From: Amoebophrya sp. AT5.2
Taxonomy: Eukaryota > Sar > Dinophyceae > Syndiniales > Amoebophryaceae
Length of the DNA stretch: 62,502 bases
Assembly: GCA_005223375.1 (NCBI GenBank)
Contig: RXOD01003805.1
Location: 1 to 62,502 of the forward strand
Reading direction: 5' to 3'
Below the pieces are notes generated by a model. The model was not told the DNA's origin and made no database searches. It was given only the letters and a program-made list of their open reading frames with translations. Position 1 is the stretch's first letter, and each line of letters begins with the position of its first letter. Positions 11,202 through 22,200 of the stretch are shown piece by piece. Made by a program: the position numbers and the translations under genes.

Positions 11202-12494
11202 ATGGTCGAAACGCACCCCTCTTCGTCTCTTCAGCACCAAGCTGCTGACCATCACCACGCGGCGTCTGCAGCATCGACGCACTCAGCGGCATCCGGATCC
11301 GGCGGCGGCGCGTCGTCATCTTCCGCGGGTGGAACGAACGCCACCTTGTCAGAACATGCATTTGGCCTCCAACATACTTCCAGCGTCCTCCCGAACCTCC
11401 TGAAGGAGGCGCTGCAGTGGCTGCTCGAATCTCGCCCGGCGAATCCGATCCTCTTCCTCGGCCTCTTCTTCAAGTTTGCCACGACGATGAAATCCAACAA
11501 CGGCGGCGGCATCTGCGAGGCGTACCGGTGCTTTCTCAGTTGTGCGGCGGTTGTGTCGGCGGGGGAAATGAACTCAGTTGCTCGCTGCAAGCAGCAGGAG
11601 TTCGCGTACGAGGCCTACACGCGCATGCGTGAACCGGTCACCAACGAGGTGGAGCGCTCGGACGCGAGAGTGTTTTTGAACCTGCTGCTCTATCACGTGC
11701 CGCCCGCGCTGAAAGAGAAGGTGTTTTCGGGCTACCTAAACCCGAACGGGGCGGGGGGTTCCTGCGGACCACAGCTGCCGGTGGAAGCGACGCTGCCGTT
11801 CCCGGTTTTCTCGCGGGCGATCCACGCGACCCTGGCCATGCTGACCTTCTGGAAAGAGGCGAGGGGGTACTTTGTTCTTTCACTCAACACTGAAGATGCA
11901 GACGGCGGGGCTTCCAGAATGTCGTTCACGGCTCCTACTTCATCTGAAGAAAAGCGCTCCGTGGACGACATTCTCGAAGCAGCCACGGGGGTGCCGTCAG
12001 ACGGCAGCTGTAGCGGGGAAGAGATAGAAGAGCCCACAAAACAAACCAGTGGCACTGGCAGCGCAGTGGCGATGATGATGGACCCGACCACGAGTGCAGC
12101 AGCAGCATCTTCGGATACGACGGAGCATCGAGACCACCACGCGACAAGTGGAAGTGCGACGTCGGCTCCCGTCAACGTGAATCCTCAGCATCCGTTGCAC
12201 GACCTCCGTGCTTACATCCTGCAGGCTGTAAACGAGGTCTACTCGAAGGAGAAGCACGTCTACGACGAAGCGATGAAAAGAAGAGAGCAGAGCAATTACG
12301 TGGGATCGGTATTGATCCTGCGCACCGCATCAGTAAAAGAACCACTCCCGCCCAAGCCGGTGAGGGGACTGGTCACTGTCGATCAGTGGGCCTTGCTGCT
12401 GTGGGAGGCATGCACAGCCTGCGCGACGGCCGCCTCTGCCGCGGCGGAGTCAGGCGGAAGCGGTGGCTCTTGTGCAGCTGCCGCCGTTAAATAA
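11202..12494 (+). CDS. TPGS1-like tubulin polyglutamylase subunit
   Basis: 430 residues, single exon, ATG at 11202. After a His/Ser/Ala-rich leader comes a helical RIIa/Dpy-30-like motif, LLKEALQWLLESRPANPILF (about 66-85), which is the docking-type signature at the start of TPGS1. Downstream segments follow the same order as in that family: an AYRCFL helix, a block ending in VPPALKEKVFSGYL, PFPVFSRAIHATLAMLTFWKE (about 202-222), and a final helix VTVDQWALLLWEACTACA near the C-terminus. An acidic/Thr/Ser insertion (about 240-325) makes it longer than usual. TPGS1 is a non-catalytic subunit of the TTLL1 complex that adds glutamate chains to axonemal and basal-body tubulin. The assignment rests on motif order; another RIIa-fold protein is the alternative. 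Confidence 0.5.
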   Translation: MVETHPSSSLQHQAADHHHAASAASTHSAASGSGGGASSSSAGGTNATLSEHAFGLQHTSSVLPNLLKEALQWLLESRPANPILFLGLFFKFATTMKSNNGGGICEAYRCFLSCAAVVSAGEMNSVARCKQQEFAYEAYTRMREPVTNEVERSDARVFLNLLLYHVPPALKEKVFSGYLNPNGAGGSCGPQLPVEATLPFPVFSRAIHATLAMLTFWKEARGYFVLSLNTEDADGGASRMSFTAPTSSEEKRSVDDILEAATGVPSDGSCSGEEIEEPTKQTSGTGSAVAMMMDPTTSAAAASSDTTEHRDHHATSGSATSAPVNVNPQHPLHDLRAYILQAVNEVYSKEKHVYDEAMKRREQSNYVGSVLILRTASVKEPLPPKPVRGLVTVDQWALLLWEACTACATAASAAAESGGSGGSCAAAAVK

Positions 12495-13271
12495 GAAGTC
12501 CCACTGCTACTTCCTCCGACCGACTCCGCCGCGGCATCGCACGATCTTCGATGCGCGCTGCTCTCTTTCTTCTTGGTGCGCGGTCCACGCTGTGTCAGAT
12601 GTTGGCACGACGGGATGAGCAGGCTTGAAGATGCGTCTTAGCTTCAGGCGAGCCGCACCCTACGCGCCATGATAGAGCTTAGACGCAAAGTAAGAGTAAC
12701 TTCGATATGATCAATACATGAAGATGAAGATTTAGATTTCAGCATCTTCGACGACCAGCACGATCGACGGTTCTCTTACTTTGAAACACGCGCAGCCCCC
12801 GTTTCTTCTTCCAACATTGTACCGCGAGCGCAACAACTCCCGACTGCTATATCGCACCTAGTTGCGGCTCACCTCAATGAATGCCTTCTCGAGCTTGTTC
12901 GGGGTAGGCGCGCACACACCTAAAATCAGGCCACAAATTGGAGAATCGTAAAAAGAAAAATGGCTGGAGGGGACGTGGACGAGCGCACTTGGTAATAAGA
13001 AGAGCGATCGAAGTCGAAGATGCCTTATCTACTTAGGCTCTAAAGTAAGCTTAAGGTCTGGAATACGTAAGAGACCGGTAAAGAAAGAGCGTCAAACGCA
13101 TGATGTGCTCTCTTTATCTCCTGACGAGCGGCGTAGATCTTGACGAATAAAACACAATAAGAAAATAGCAGGTACTTCTACACTTTCTAACATCTGCGCC
13201 CCCACTCAAATTCAGTTCCGTATATGTATCCGTATCGGTAACGGTAAGCGCCTGCAGCTCCTCCAAACAAG
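12495..13271. other. Intergenic spacer
   Basis: AT-richer than the flanking genes; no frame worth calling. A 19-nt string AGATGAAGATTTAGATTTC near 12722 recurs exactly in the coding region near 14907, probably by chance or slippage of Glu/Asp/Leu codons. Confidence 0.45.
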
Positions 13272-16200
13272 ATGAGTGACCGTCTTCGGCGTGCGGAGGA
13301 GAAGGTCGAGTCTGCGTTGTCGGATCTCGAATCGCTCCTGGAGTTCGAAGAGAAGGTTGGCCACGACCTGAACGCGAGCCGGAAGCTCCGCGACACCAAA
13401 AAAGCGAAGTACGACCTGCTCAAGAAACAGTGCGAGGACATTCTGTGGCAGGACTTTGGCGACGACGCGGCACAAGCTGCTGTGAGTGGAGGGGCTGGAT
13501 CCTCAGGTTCCTCCCCGGTGTCCAGGAGGAGGCCGCGGGGGACACGAAGCAGCGGGGGCGCGCTTGTGGAGGCGTGCAAGGACAGTACAATTTCTAAGGT
13601 CTTTTTGCATAGGAATTCAATCTGGAGAAACTGAAAAAAAACTTTACACTCTTCTGACTGAAAACAGTCACCGACGCGGAGGTGCAGATCCTCGTTGACC
13701 ACGTGAAGAAATTTGCGCGCGAGGAGCACGAAGAAATTCTCGCCCAGATTCGAGATGCGCTCCGCACCAACAGCACGGAAGAGCGTCGAAACCTGCTGCG
13801 CGAAATTAGCCTCGAAAAGCGCAAGGCCAACCATCCGGATGCAGGTTCGTCACCCAGTGCAGCTCGTCAAGCGGAGGGAAACAAGAGCGGCAAATCACCT
13901 TCGGTCCCGTCGAAAGCAGCAGGAGCAGCAAAGGATCCTGAAGCCGCCGCGACGGCGAGCGGGAGCGCACCCGTAGCAGGAGCAGGAGCAGCCACATCAG
14001 GGAAGCCCAAGGCGTCGTCCTCTGCGCCGCCTATGAAACCTAAAGCCAAAGCTCAGGGGGCCAGCGGCGTCTCGAGCCCGGCCGGCAAAGCGAAAGCTTC
14101 AGCGAGCAACACACCATCAGGCAGTCCAGCCCCTGCAAAGCCGAAGAGTAGTAAAGCGAAGGCTGCGGCGAAGAGCGGCTCCTCAGCGTCGTTGTCGTCG
14201 CCGGCGAAGGCGAAGCCAAAGGCTGCAACAGATAGGCCCAGCACGGTGGAAGCTGCTGCTGCTGGTGAAGGTGGTGCCACCTCCGCGACGGCAAGCGGCA
14301 GTGCAGCCTCAGCAAAGAAGAGTCCGCGCGGCAGCAAAGCCAGCCCGAGAGGCAGTCCCCCTCCGTCACCGCGGACAGCGAAACGCACCAAAGAAAAAGC
14401 ACAACTGCAGGAGAAGCTGAAGAAGCTTCTCGAAGCGGAAAAAACGAAGGCGAAGAGTAGTAGCGCAAGCGCCGTGGCCGCTGGCCCTGGGGCTGCGGTC
14501 AGGAAGAAAAAGACTTCGTCGTCCGCTGAAACTGCGCGTCCTTCGCGCGAAGAACACTTTCTCGATTCCGACGAGGAGCAGTTGATTGAAAGTATCTCGG
14601 CTGACGCTCTCGCGAAGACAGCGCCAATCGATGCGGCTACTGCACTGACGGACGACCTCGACCAACTCCTCGCCGACTCCGCCATGATGATGACATCGCC
14701 ACAACTGGACGATGCCGCAAAAGAAGCGAGGACGGCGCTGCTGAATCTTGCGAAGCCGTTGAACAAGGAGTTGAAGGAGTTTGACAGGGAGCGATGGAAG
14801 GAAGTGGTGAAGCAGCCGCGTAGGAGGCTGCAGGTGTTCGAAGCGAAGAGTTGCGACGACGACATCTATGGCGTGCGAGCGGGACTAATGCCCGCGCCTG
14901 CGCCAGATGAAGATTTAGATTTCGCTGACGGGTTAGGATTCGGCGGCGGAGCAGACCGTGCTGGTGTGAAACGAGATGACCCCGAGGACCTAGGTCTTGG
15001 ACTCGGGCTTGGCATGGACGCCGCTGAGGCTGGGCCTGGGGCAGACGATGCTCTTGGCGCGACGCTGACGCCAAAGCGGGCTGAGGGTGGTGGATTATCT
15101 TCGCCACGACTGCTGGGCTCATCTTCTCCGGCAGCAGATCGGCCGGGCGGCTCCGGTGCGGGGAAGGTCAAATCTGGCGGTGCAAACGCGGCAAATAAGA
15201 GCGCCTCGCCGAAGTCAGCGAAGCAGGCACCGACAACGCCCAAGGTGGGGAAGAGTAAGGCGGCCCCAAAACCGTCGTCGGCGTCAAGCTCTTCTGGCAG
15301 CTCCTCCGGTCCGGCAGTAGCTGGGGAGAGGGCCGCCGCGCCGAAAACCCCCGCGAAGCCCGCAACTACGCCGACAAGCAAGGGGGCGAAGGCGAAAGCT
15401 GCTACGAATCCTCCTGGAGGTGCGCGAAGTTCTGCGTCATCTTCCGCTACCTCGCCTACCGCAGCGGCCCACAAGGGCTCGCCTACCTCGTTCGCGAAAG
15501 CCAAACCCCCACACCCAACCCCTCTCCCCACTACCGACGAGCAGAAGGTGATTCCCTTCGTCGAGGATTTGATCGACCGACTCATCCTCCCCAGTGTGAT
15601 TGCCGAGTCGCTGAAGAAAACGCTCACCCAAGCGGAGATCGAGGACAAGCGCAAGCTCCACATCAAGAAACTCGAGCAGGCGAGCGGGAACGCCAACTCC
15701 CCCCGCGGCGCCGGCGGTAAAGGTTTACTTTCTTCACCCGACGAAGGGGTAGTGAAGCTCACCGAAACGGAACTGGAGGCGGAGGCCATTCCCATAATCG
15801 GGACATGGATTCGGGACTGCGCGGCGCGAGAGATGTGGCAGCTCGCGCAAGAAATGGCGCAGTTCAACGAGGAGATGCAGACCCTCGCCGACTACTGCAT
15901 CGTGACCGCGGCGCTGAACCCGAACGCTGCTGGCGCGCTGCATCAAGCCGAAAACTGGATAGAGAAGCCGCCGGCGGACCTCTCTAAGTTCGAGCAGTGC
16001 GTCTCTGTGCTGTCGCAAATGGGCTTTGACATGACAAAGCGGAAGTTCAGGCCGAGCGCGCCGCTGGACCTCGACAGAAGGAAGACGCGGATGCTAACGC
16101 GGGCAGGAAGCAAGGAAGGCGTGGAGGTCGCGGACGGCAGCTCAAGAGCAGAAGATGGCGCTGCAGCTGGAGAGGGAGGCGGAGGTGGAGCAGACGAGAA

Positions 16201-19200
16201 GGTGGCAACTTCGAAAGACGACGACACCGCTTCCGCCACGAGCTTCGAGGAGGAGGTCGACGTGATCCCTTTGAAAGTTGCCGACGCGCCCTTCTACCGC
16301 GTGCTCAACAGCAAGAACAGGTACAGCGCGAAGAAGGCCGCGCTCCTGCAAGCGTCGTCCGCGAACGACGCCGGGCCCGCCTCCAACCTGAATTTCGCGA
16401 ACGACCCGGGGCTGGTCGATTTCTACCATGCGGGGGGAATGGGCACCACCTCGTTCCAGCTCGGCGCCGAAAATCTCGCGGCCGCCACTTCGAACGTGAC
16501 GGCTCCGGACGTGGCGAGCCTGGGGACAAGTCCCACCTCGGGGAACACGAGTCTGACGAACTCGCCCGCGAGACTGCAGAACCAGTTTGCCGCGAGGCAG
16601 GCCGAGAACGCGACGCGGGCAGCGGTCGGAGACGTAGGAGCGCAGCCGCCCATGGTAGCCGCTAGCGTCGGACACGGACTCGGAGCCGAGCCCATGTCCC
16701 CGAATTCCCGGCGGCCGCGGCCGCACACATTCGACCCGCGCAAGCACGGCAGCTGGGTCGAGGAACGGAGGAAGTTCCTTCGGGACCGGGATCCGAAGAC
16801 GAAGGAGGCCATCTCTGAGTTCTGTTCGCTGGACCGCAACCTGCGCTCGACGTACACGAACGGGGTCGATGCAGACGCCAACAAGGGCCGCATCAGCGGC
16901 TTCATCGCGCACGTAGCGGTCCGTTACACGAGGAGTCTGGGGCTAGTGCTCGTACTCTGTACCGAAAAGGGCTATCTAGGGGACAACTTCCTCTACGTGC
17001 TGCGGCTACCCCAGAAGCTGCCGGCGCCAGTCGTGGCAGGCGGCAGCGGCGGCGGTGGGGGAACGGGAGTCGAGGGGACGGCGGATGGAGAAGAAGCTGA
17101 TGGAAGCGGGGGCGGCGAAATGAATCGCGGCGACTCGAAAAACGGAAACGTGAATGATCTAAGGGCGCGCGCAGGTGGAGCCGCAGTCGGGAATGCCGTG
17201 CCGAGTGTTCTTGCGCAGGCGAATGCGAAGAAGAAGAGCAAAAAGAAATCCGACCCCATGGGCGCGAACGTTGACTGGAGCGACTTCTTTGAGCCGAAGT
17301 TTGTGCTTCTGCGGGAATCGGTTTCGGAGAAGAAGTGGCACTCTCCGCAACTCTCCGCCGACGGCTCCACTGTGATCTGCCTCGAAGGGGAGACGGGTAT
17401 GGCGATCCTGTGCACGAGCACGTTCTTCCAGCCAGAGGGCTTCGCAGCAAATGCCCCCGTCCCCTCGTCGGCTGCTGGTTCGCAGACCGGCTACGTCCAC
17501 TCCATGCACAAAGCGTTAGCGATCGACGCGAGCATCCACTTTCGACGAAACGGACAGGAAGAATACGCGGAAGAGAACCTGTGGCCGAGGAAGGCGACAT
17601 TTTTTCAGGGCGATATGAGCTTACTGGGGACGAACGAAACGGCGTTGGTGGGGTTGGCAGACGGGAGTCTGGTGAAGCTGAACATGGGAGGAAAGGCCGT
17701 GCAAGTTCTACCAGGGGCGGTGGACTTCGGCACTCCGGGGATCGAGAGGCTACCACGGTTCTGGGACGTGCCGCGGGGAAACTTTGGGGGAGAAAGGAAA
17801 AAGGAAAAAGACTACGAAGCGGAGCAGGTGCGCTTTTTTGCTAGCATCGCGCGGCCGCCTCTGTGTTTGTTCGCGAGTTGGTGGAGATGTTTTTTACTCG
17901 CAAGGGCGCCGCGGCTTTTGCCCGCGCTTCCTTCGCCGTCGTATCCTCATGGCTTGGGAGGGCTTGCGCCGCCGCGTAGCAGTTCAACAGCAGGGGGTGC
18001 ACGCGAGCACTGGCACGGGGAAGGCGATGGCGTTGGCGCAGAAGCGCAAAGCCCCTTCACCGTCTTCGGCGAAGTGTTTGCGGATAGATGGCGCGTGGCA
18101 TTCAATGGCGCAAGTGGATGGCGGCGGCCCGCAGCACGCTCCTCCGCGGTGTCGAGGGTGGAAAGTGCCTCGAGTTGCGTGCGACTGGCTGCGTCGAGCG
18201 GGCCGAGCAAAGCCCAGCAAGCTGCTAGGGGCTTTCCCGTTCTGCGATCCATTGCAAAGCAACCAGTGCGCCACCCAGGTCTTGCGTCTGCCATTGGTGC
18301 CCCCCCTTCTGGCCGCATCCCCTGCACCCAGTTCCGCCCCGCCCGACTCTTCCGCAGCCTCTGGCAGCGCTTGGCTTCGTGCTGCAGGTTTTCGCGCATG
18401 TTGATGAAGTAGCTGGAGGCCTCTGCGCCCCAAGTGTGCAGCACTTTCGGCACCCGATGGGGATGGGGATTGATTTGGCCGGGCCCGTCGTGATTGTGTC
18501 GCCACTGGTCAGCGGCATCGCGCGCGGCTGGTGGCGTTTCGTTTCGTTTCAGTTTTCTCCTGTCTGTGGTGCAGCCAAGTCCCCGCCCCCGGGGGCGTTC
18601 GCCATCTTGCTTCCCGTTTGCGGCTGGCGTTTCGTTATCGTTTCAGGTTTTTCCCGCGCGCGTGGCGCTCGCGAGCGCTGGGCCCGTGGGGGCGCCAGCC
18701 GTTGATCGATTGCTCTGTCTGCTGTGTGCTGATAAATGCCCCGCAGGCATGCCGTGGCCACTTCGCGCATGTCCCTCCCGCGGAGGCTGCGCGCAGAAGT
18801 GAAGCAGGGCGCCCCAGCGTGGGCCCAGTTTCTGAGCATGAGCATGGCCGAGCTTGGCAGACGGGCCCCAGTCGGATAGACAGCCGGGCCCCGTGCTTCC
18901 GCCGCCTCCGCTTTCTTGTGAGTGGTGCTGTTGGATTCATTTGCTGCGCGGCTGCGTCCCACGTTGTCGGCGCTTCGGCTTTTCGTCGCTGTCGCCCCTG
19001 TTTCATCCGCTCGATCGCTTTCGTCACCCAGGCCCTAACTGTTTCTGGGCTGTTGCTGGTGTTGCGCACTTGGTAAAGGTTCGCCAGTGGGTCGCGCTGA
19101 GGCCGTACGTTTTGCAACAAACTGGCGCAGGGTGCGCTGCTTTTCCATCGCTTGCGCCCCGCGGCCCAGCGTGTGCGCCTGCATGGCTTTCATTTAGCAC

Positions 19201-22200
19201 GCAAATGCATGACGCGCCGGCATGTTGTGAGACAGTCAGCTGCGCGATGACTTTAAGCGAACACCTAACGCGCCGCAGCCCCTGGCCAGCCTACTACGCG
19301 CGTACCTTTGCCGACGCGCTCCATAAATTTCAACGGCGTGCCACTCGTGTCGTTTTCGACTGGTGCCGCCGCTTCTCCTGCCGCCGTTCACCCCGTCGCT
19401 GGGGTTGTCAGCGTCCAAAGCGGGCCGCTGCCGCGCGTGTTCGCTTCGCCTGGGGAACGCTGGCCGTCCGTCGTACGTGGAGAAGCAGAGGGACTCTAGC
19501 AACGGGCCGCGAGCTGTTTCCAACTGCCGCAGCTTCTTCGGTGCTCTTCCTAGTAGAACGAGTCTCATCCTCGTGCTGCGTATTGTCATTCGATATCCAT
19601 CGGCGGCCTTTGCGGCTTCTCTTCACCGATTTCGGGCCCCCCGCCGATGACAGAGCAGCGGGGGCGCTACAGGTATGGCCCTGCGCAGCCGGGCGGTCGA
19701 CCTAGTCCGTGGGAGCCACTTGCCCCGCTTCTTGCATGATCTCCCGAGCCATGGCTTGCGGGTAGGTTGGTCAAGGCAGTGCCGTCGGCATCTGGCCCAC
19801 CTTCTGCACCTCCCTGCGTGCCGCTGTCGATTCGGAGCTTGCAGAAGTTAGTCAGCTTCCTCCGCAGCGCTTCGCTCTTCGTAGTTGCGAAGTTGCGGAG
19901 CTTGACGGCGCCACTGTGGCGGGCCCAATTGGTGTCGCTGAAAGCTTCAAGCTCCGACGCAACCAGGAACAATACTCCTAAACTCTGCGCGGACACTCCA
20001 TCGGCTTCGCCTTCGGGCAAGCGGGGGCAAGATGCGCACTCCTTCAGATCCCCTCCCAAATCGTCAGACTTGTCGGAGAGGTTCGGCGTTGCGATTGCCA
20101 GGCCGATGCTCTTGCGCAGTCCCACCCGGGGCACTTCGCTGCAGCTCATGGCGACGCTATCTCTTGTCACGATGTAGGGCCCCACGTGTGTACCCCTCAA
20201 GCATTGCCCTGCCACGAGTCGACGCATGACGCCAGAAACCCCGCGCGTGGATGCTGGACCATCCGGAGCAGATTCGCGAACGTGAACGAGGCGGGCGGAC
20301 CGACTGCGAGGACCGTCGCGGCAGCGGACCACTGCAAGGCCTCGCCCTTGTCCCAGTCGACGCCTTGGGGGCGCACGCTCTTCGCCCAGTCGATCTGCGC
20401 CTGCGGGCTATTCTGTTATATTGAAAGCAGCGCGACCCGCTGCCACGTTGTGGAAGCTGATTACGCACCAGGGCGGGCCGCCCGCTTGTTTGTGGGCTTG
20501 GTCCGTGGTGCAGGATTTCCGGCGAAGTGCGCCGCGTGCCGCGTCGAGTAGCATGCCCGTACCTCGCGCAGGGAGGCGGGGGCTGCGCGTGGCCAGTTCG
20601 CTGAGCAGAGTGCCCTCGACTCGGGACGACGGGAGGCCTGTGGTAGCGAAATGCTCAACGTCTTGCGCTTGCCAGGGGTGAGCTGGGGAGGATTTCTGCG
20701 TGAGCATGTCCTTGATCCTGGTCAGGGTCTTTCTTGCGCCGCCGACCGGAAGCACCTGCTTCGCATCGTCTGCGCATTCGGCTTCCTCTTTGGTGAAGCT
20801 GGCGGCCCGGATCTTCTTCTCGCCAAAGAACTGCATTAGACTGGCGGCGCCGAAAAGGCATGCGACGCCAATCATGATCGCCTGCGGCGGTTGCGAGAAG
20901 AGCATCGCGCCGAACAAACTGCACAGCGTCAGCCCGCGCACTGTTGCTCTGACAGTGGTTTTGCCATGGTAGCGATCCCGCGGGTAGACATAAGGCGCAG
21001 CCAGCATCTCCGGCGCCTCAGAGAGGGGACCCCAGAAGAAAGCCAAGACAACAGCGAGCGCGACGCCGATAGGCCTTGCGATTACCATTACGCCGAGGCA
21101 CGTCCTCCACAAAGTCCATGCGTCTCCGGTGAAGATCAACTGCAGCGCTGCTTGTTTTGAAAGCAAGACAGTGTCCTCGTAGTCGACCAAGACAGCATAG
21201 CAAACAGGGCCCACTATCTCCGCCAGCGTGTTCGTGCTTTCGACGCCTAGGGCAAAGCTCATGCTCTCCAATATGGAGCCCACCCTGCTGCACTGATTGC
21301 ACGCCAAACAAGCAGACCCTCCTTGGAGTACATCACCAAGGCAACTTGGAGCACGAAGAAGATGCAGGGCGTCCCACGGGTTTCCGGCGTCGTCATGTAG
21401 TTGACGTCGGGCATGGCTATCAGAGCGAAAAAAGTCAGCACCTCGCCAGCAAAGAACACTACACAAGAAGCACCGCAGCAATGAACTCAGTCAGGAGCGT
21501 AACTCGCGCGCGCTTATCGCTGTGCACAAAGTCGAACAACAGCGAGGCGACTGCCTGAACCTCAGCGCCGGGATGGGTTCAGACTCCCGCCCTTCGGTCA
21601 GCGGCTCAACCTGGGCCCACGTCACCGCGCCCGCCTGCAGGTCCATCCTTTTCGAGTTGCGCTCTGTCAAAAATTTTTGCTTCAGCCTGCTTGTCTCCAG
21701 TCTCCTCCAGCTTCGCCGCAAGCTTCGACTCAGCGCCGTTTTCTGCAGCTCCATGCTGTGCCGTGCGCCCTCCTTTGAGGGTGAGTCGAAGGCACACACT
21801 GCGCCCGCCTTCGATGACCGGTGACGTGCGAACCCTTCGCCGCGACTTCTGGATAGTAAGTTACCTCCTTGGCCAGGTTGTGGCCCTCCTCCTGCGCGGC
21901 AAGCTGCAAAAGGGATTGCGATGATCACCGCCCGGCACAGGGAGACCCCTTCGAAAAAATACGCGAAGAGCGTCACAAGGACGGGGCCCGCGATCTTTCC
22001 ACTCGTCGCCGCCATAGCCTGAAACGGACGGCCTTGCGCCCAGTCGTGCTGGGAGATCGAGGCTCCCACGATTTTCATGGCGAAGCTGGCGAAGACCCAG
22101 CCCAGCAGCTTCTTCCTGTCAATGCGTTCGAGGTTGGCCATATTGCGGCTGGCTCTTTCGCCGTAGCGGTAACGGGCACAGTCTTCGAGTGTACTGTCCG

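Noticed and set aside
13599..13667. Non-canonical intron flanked by GTC repeats
   Set aside because: GTGGAG at 13486 with AG at 13667 gives a normal in-frame intron.
17828..18412. C-terminal 195-residue extension of the giant protein
   Set aside because: Composition changes at a GT donor and the true continuation at 25762 rejoins in frame; the extension is intron read-through.
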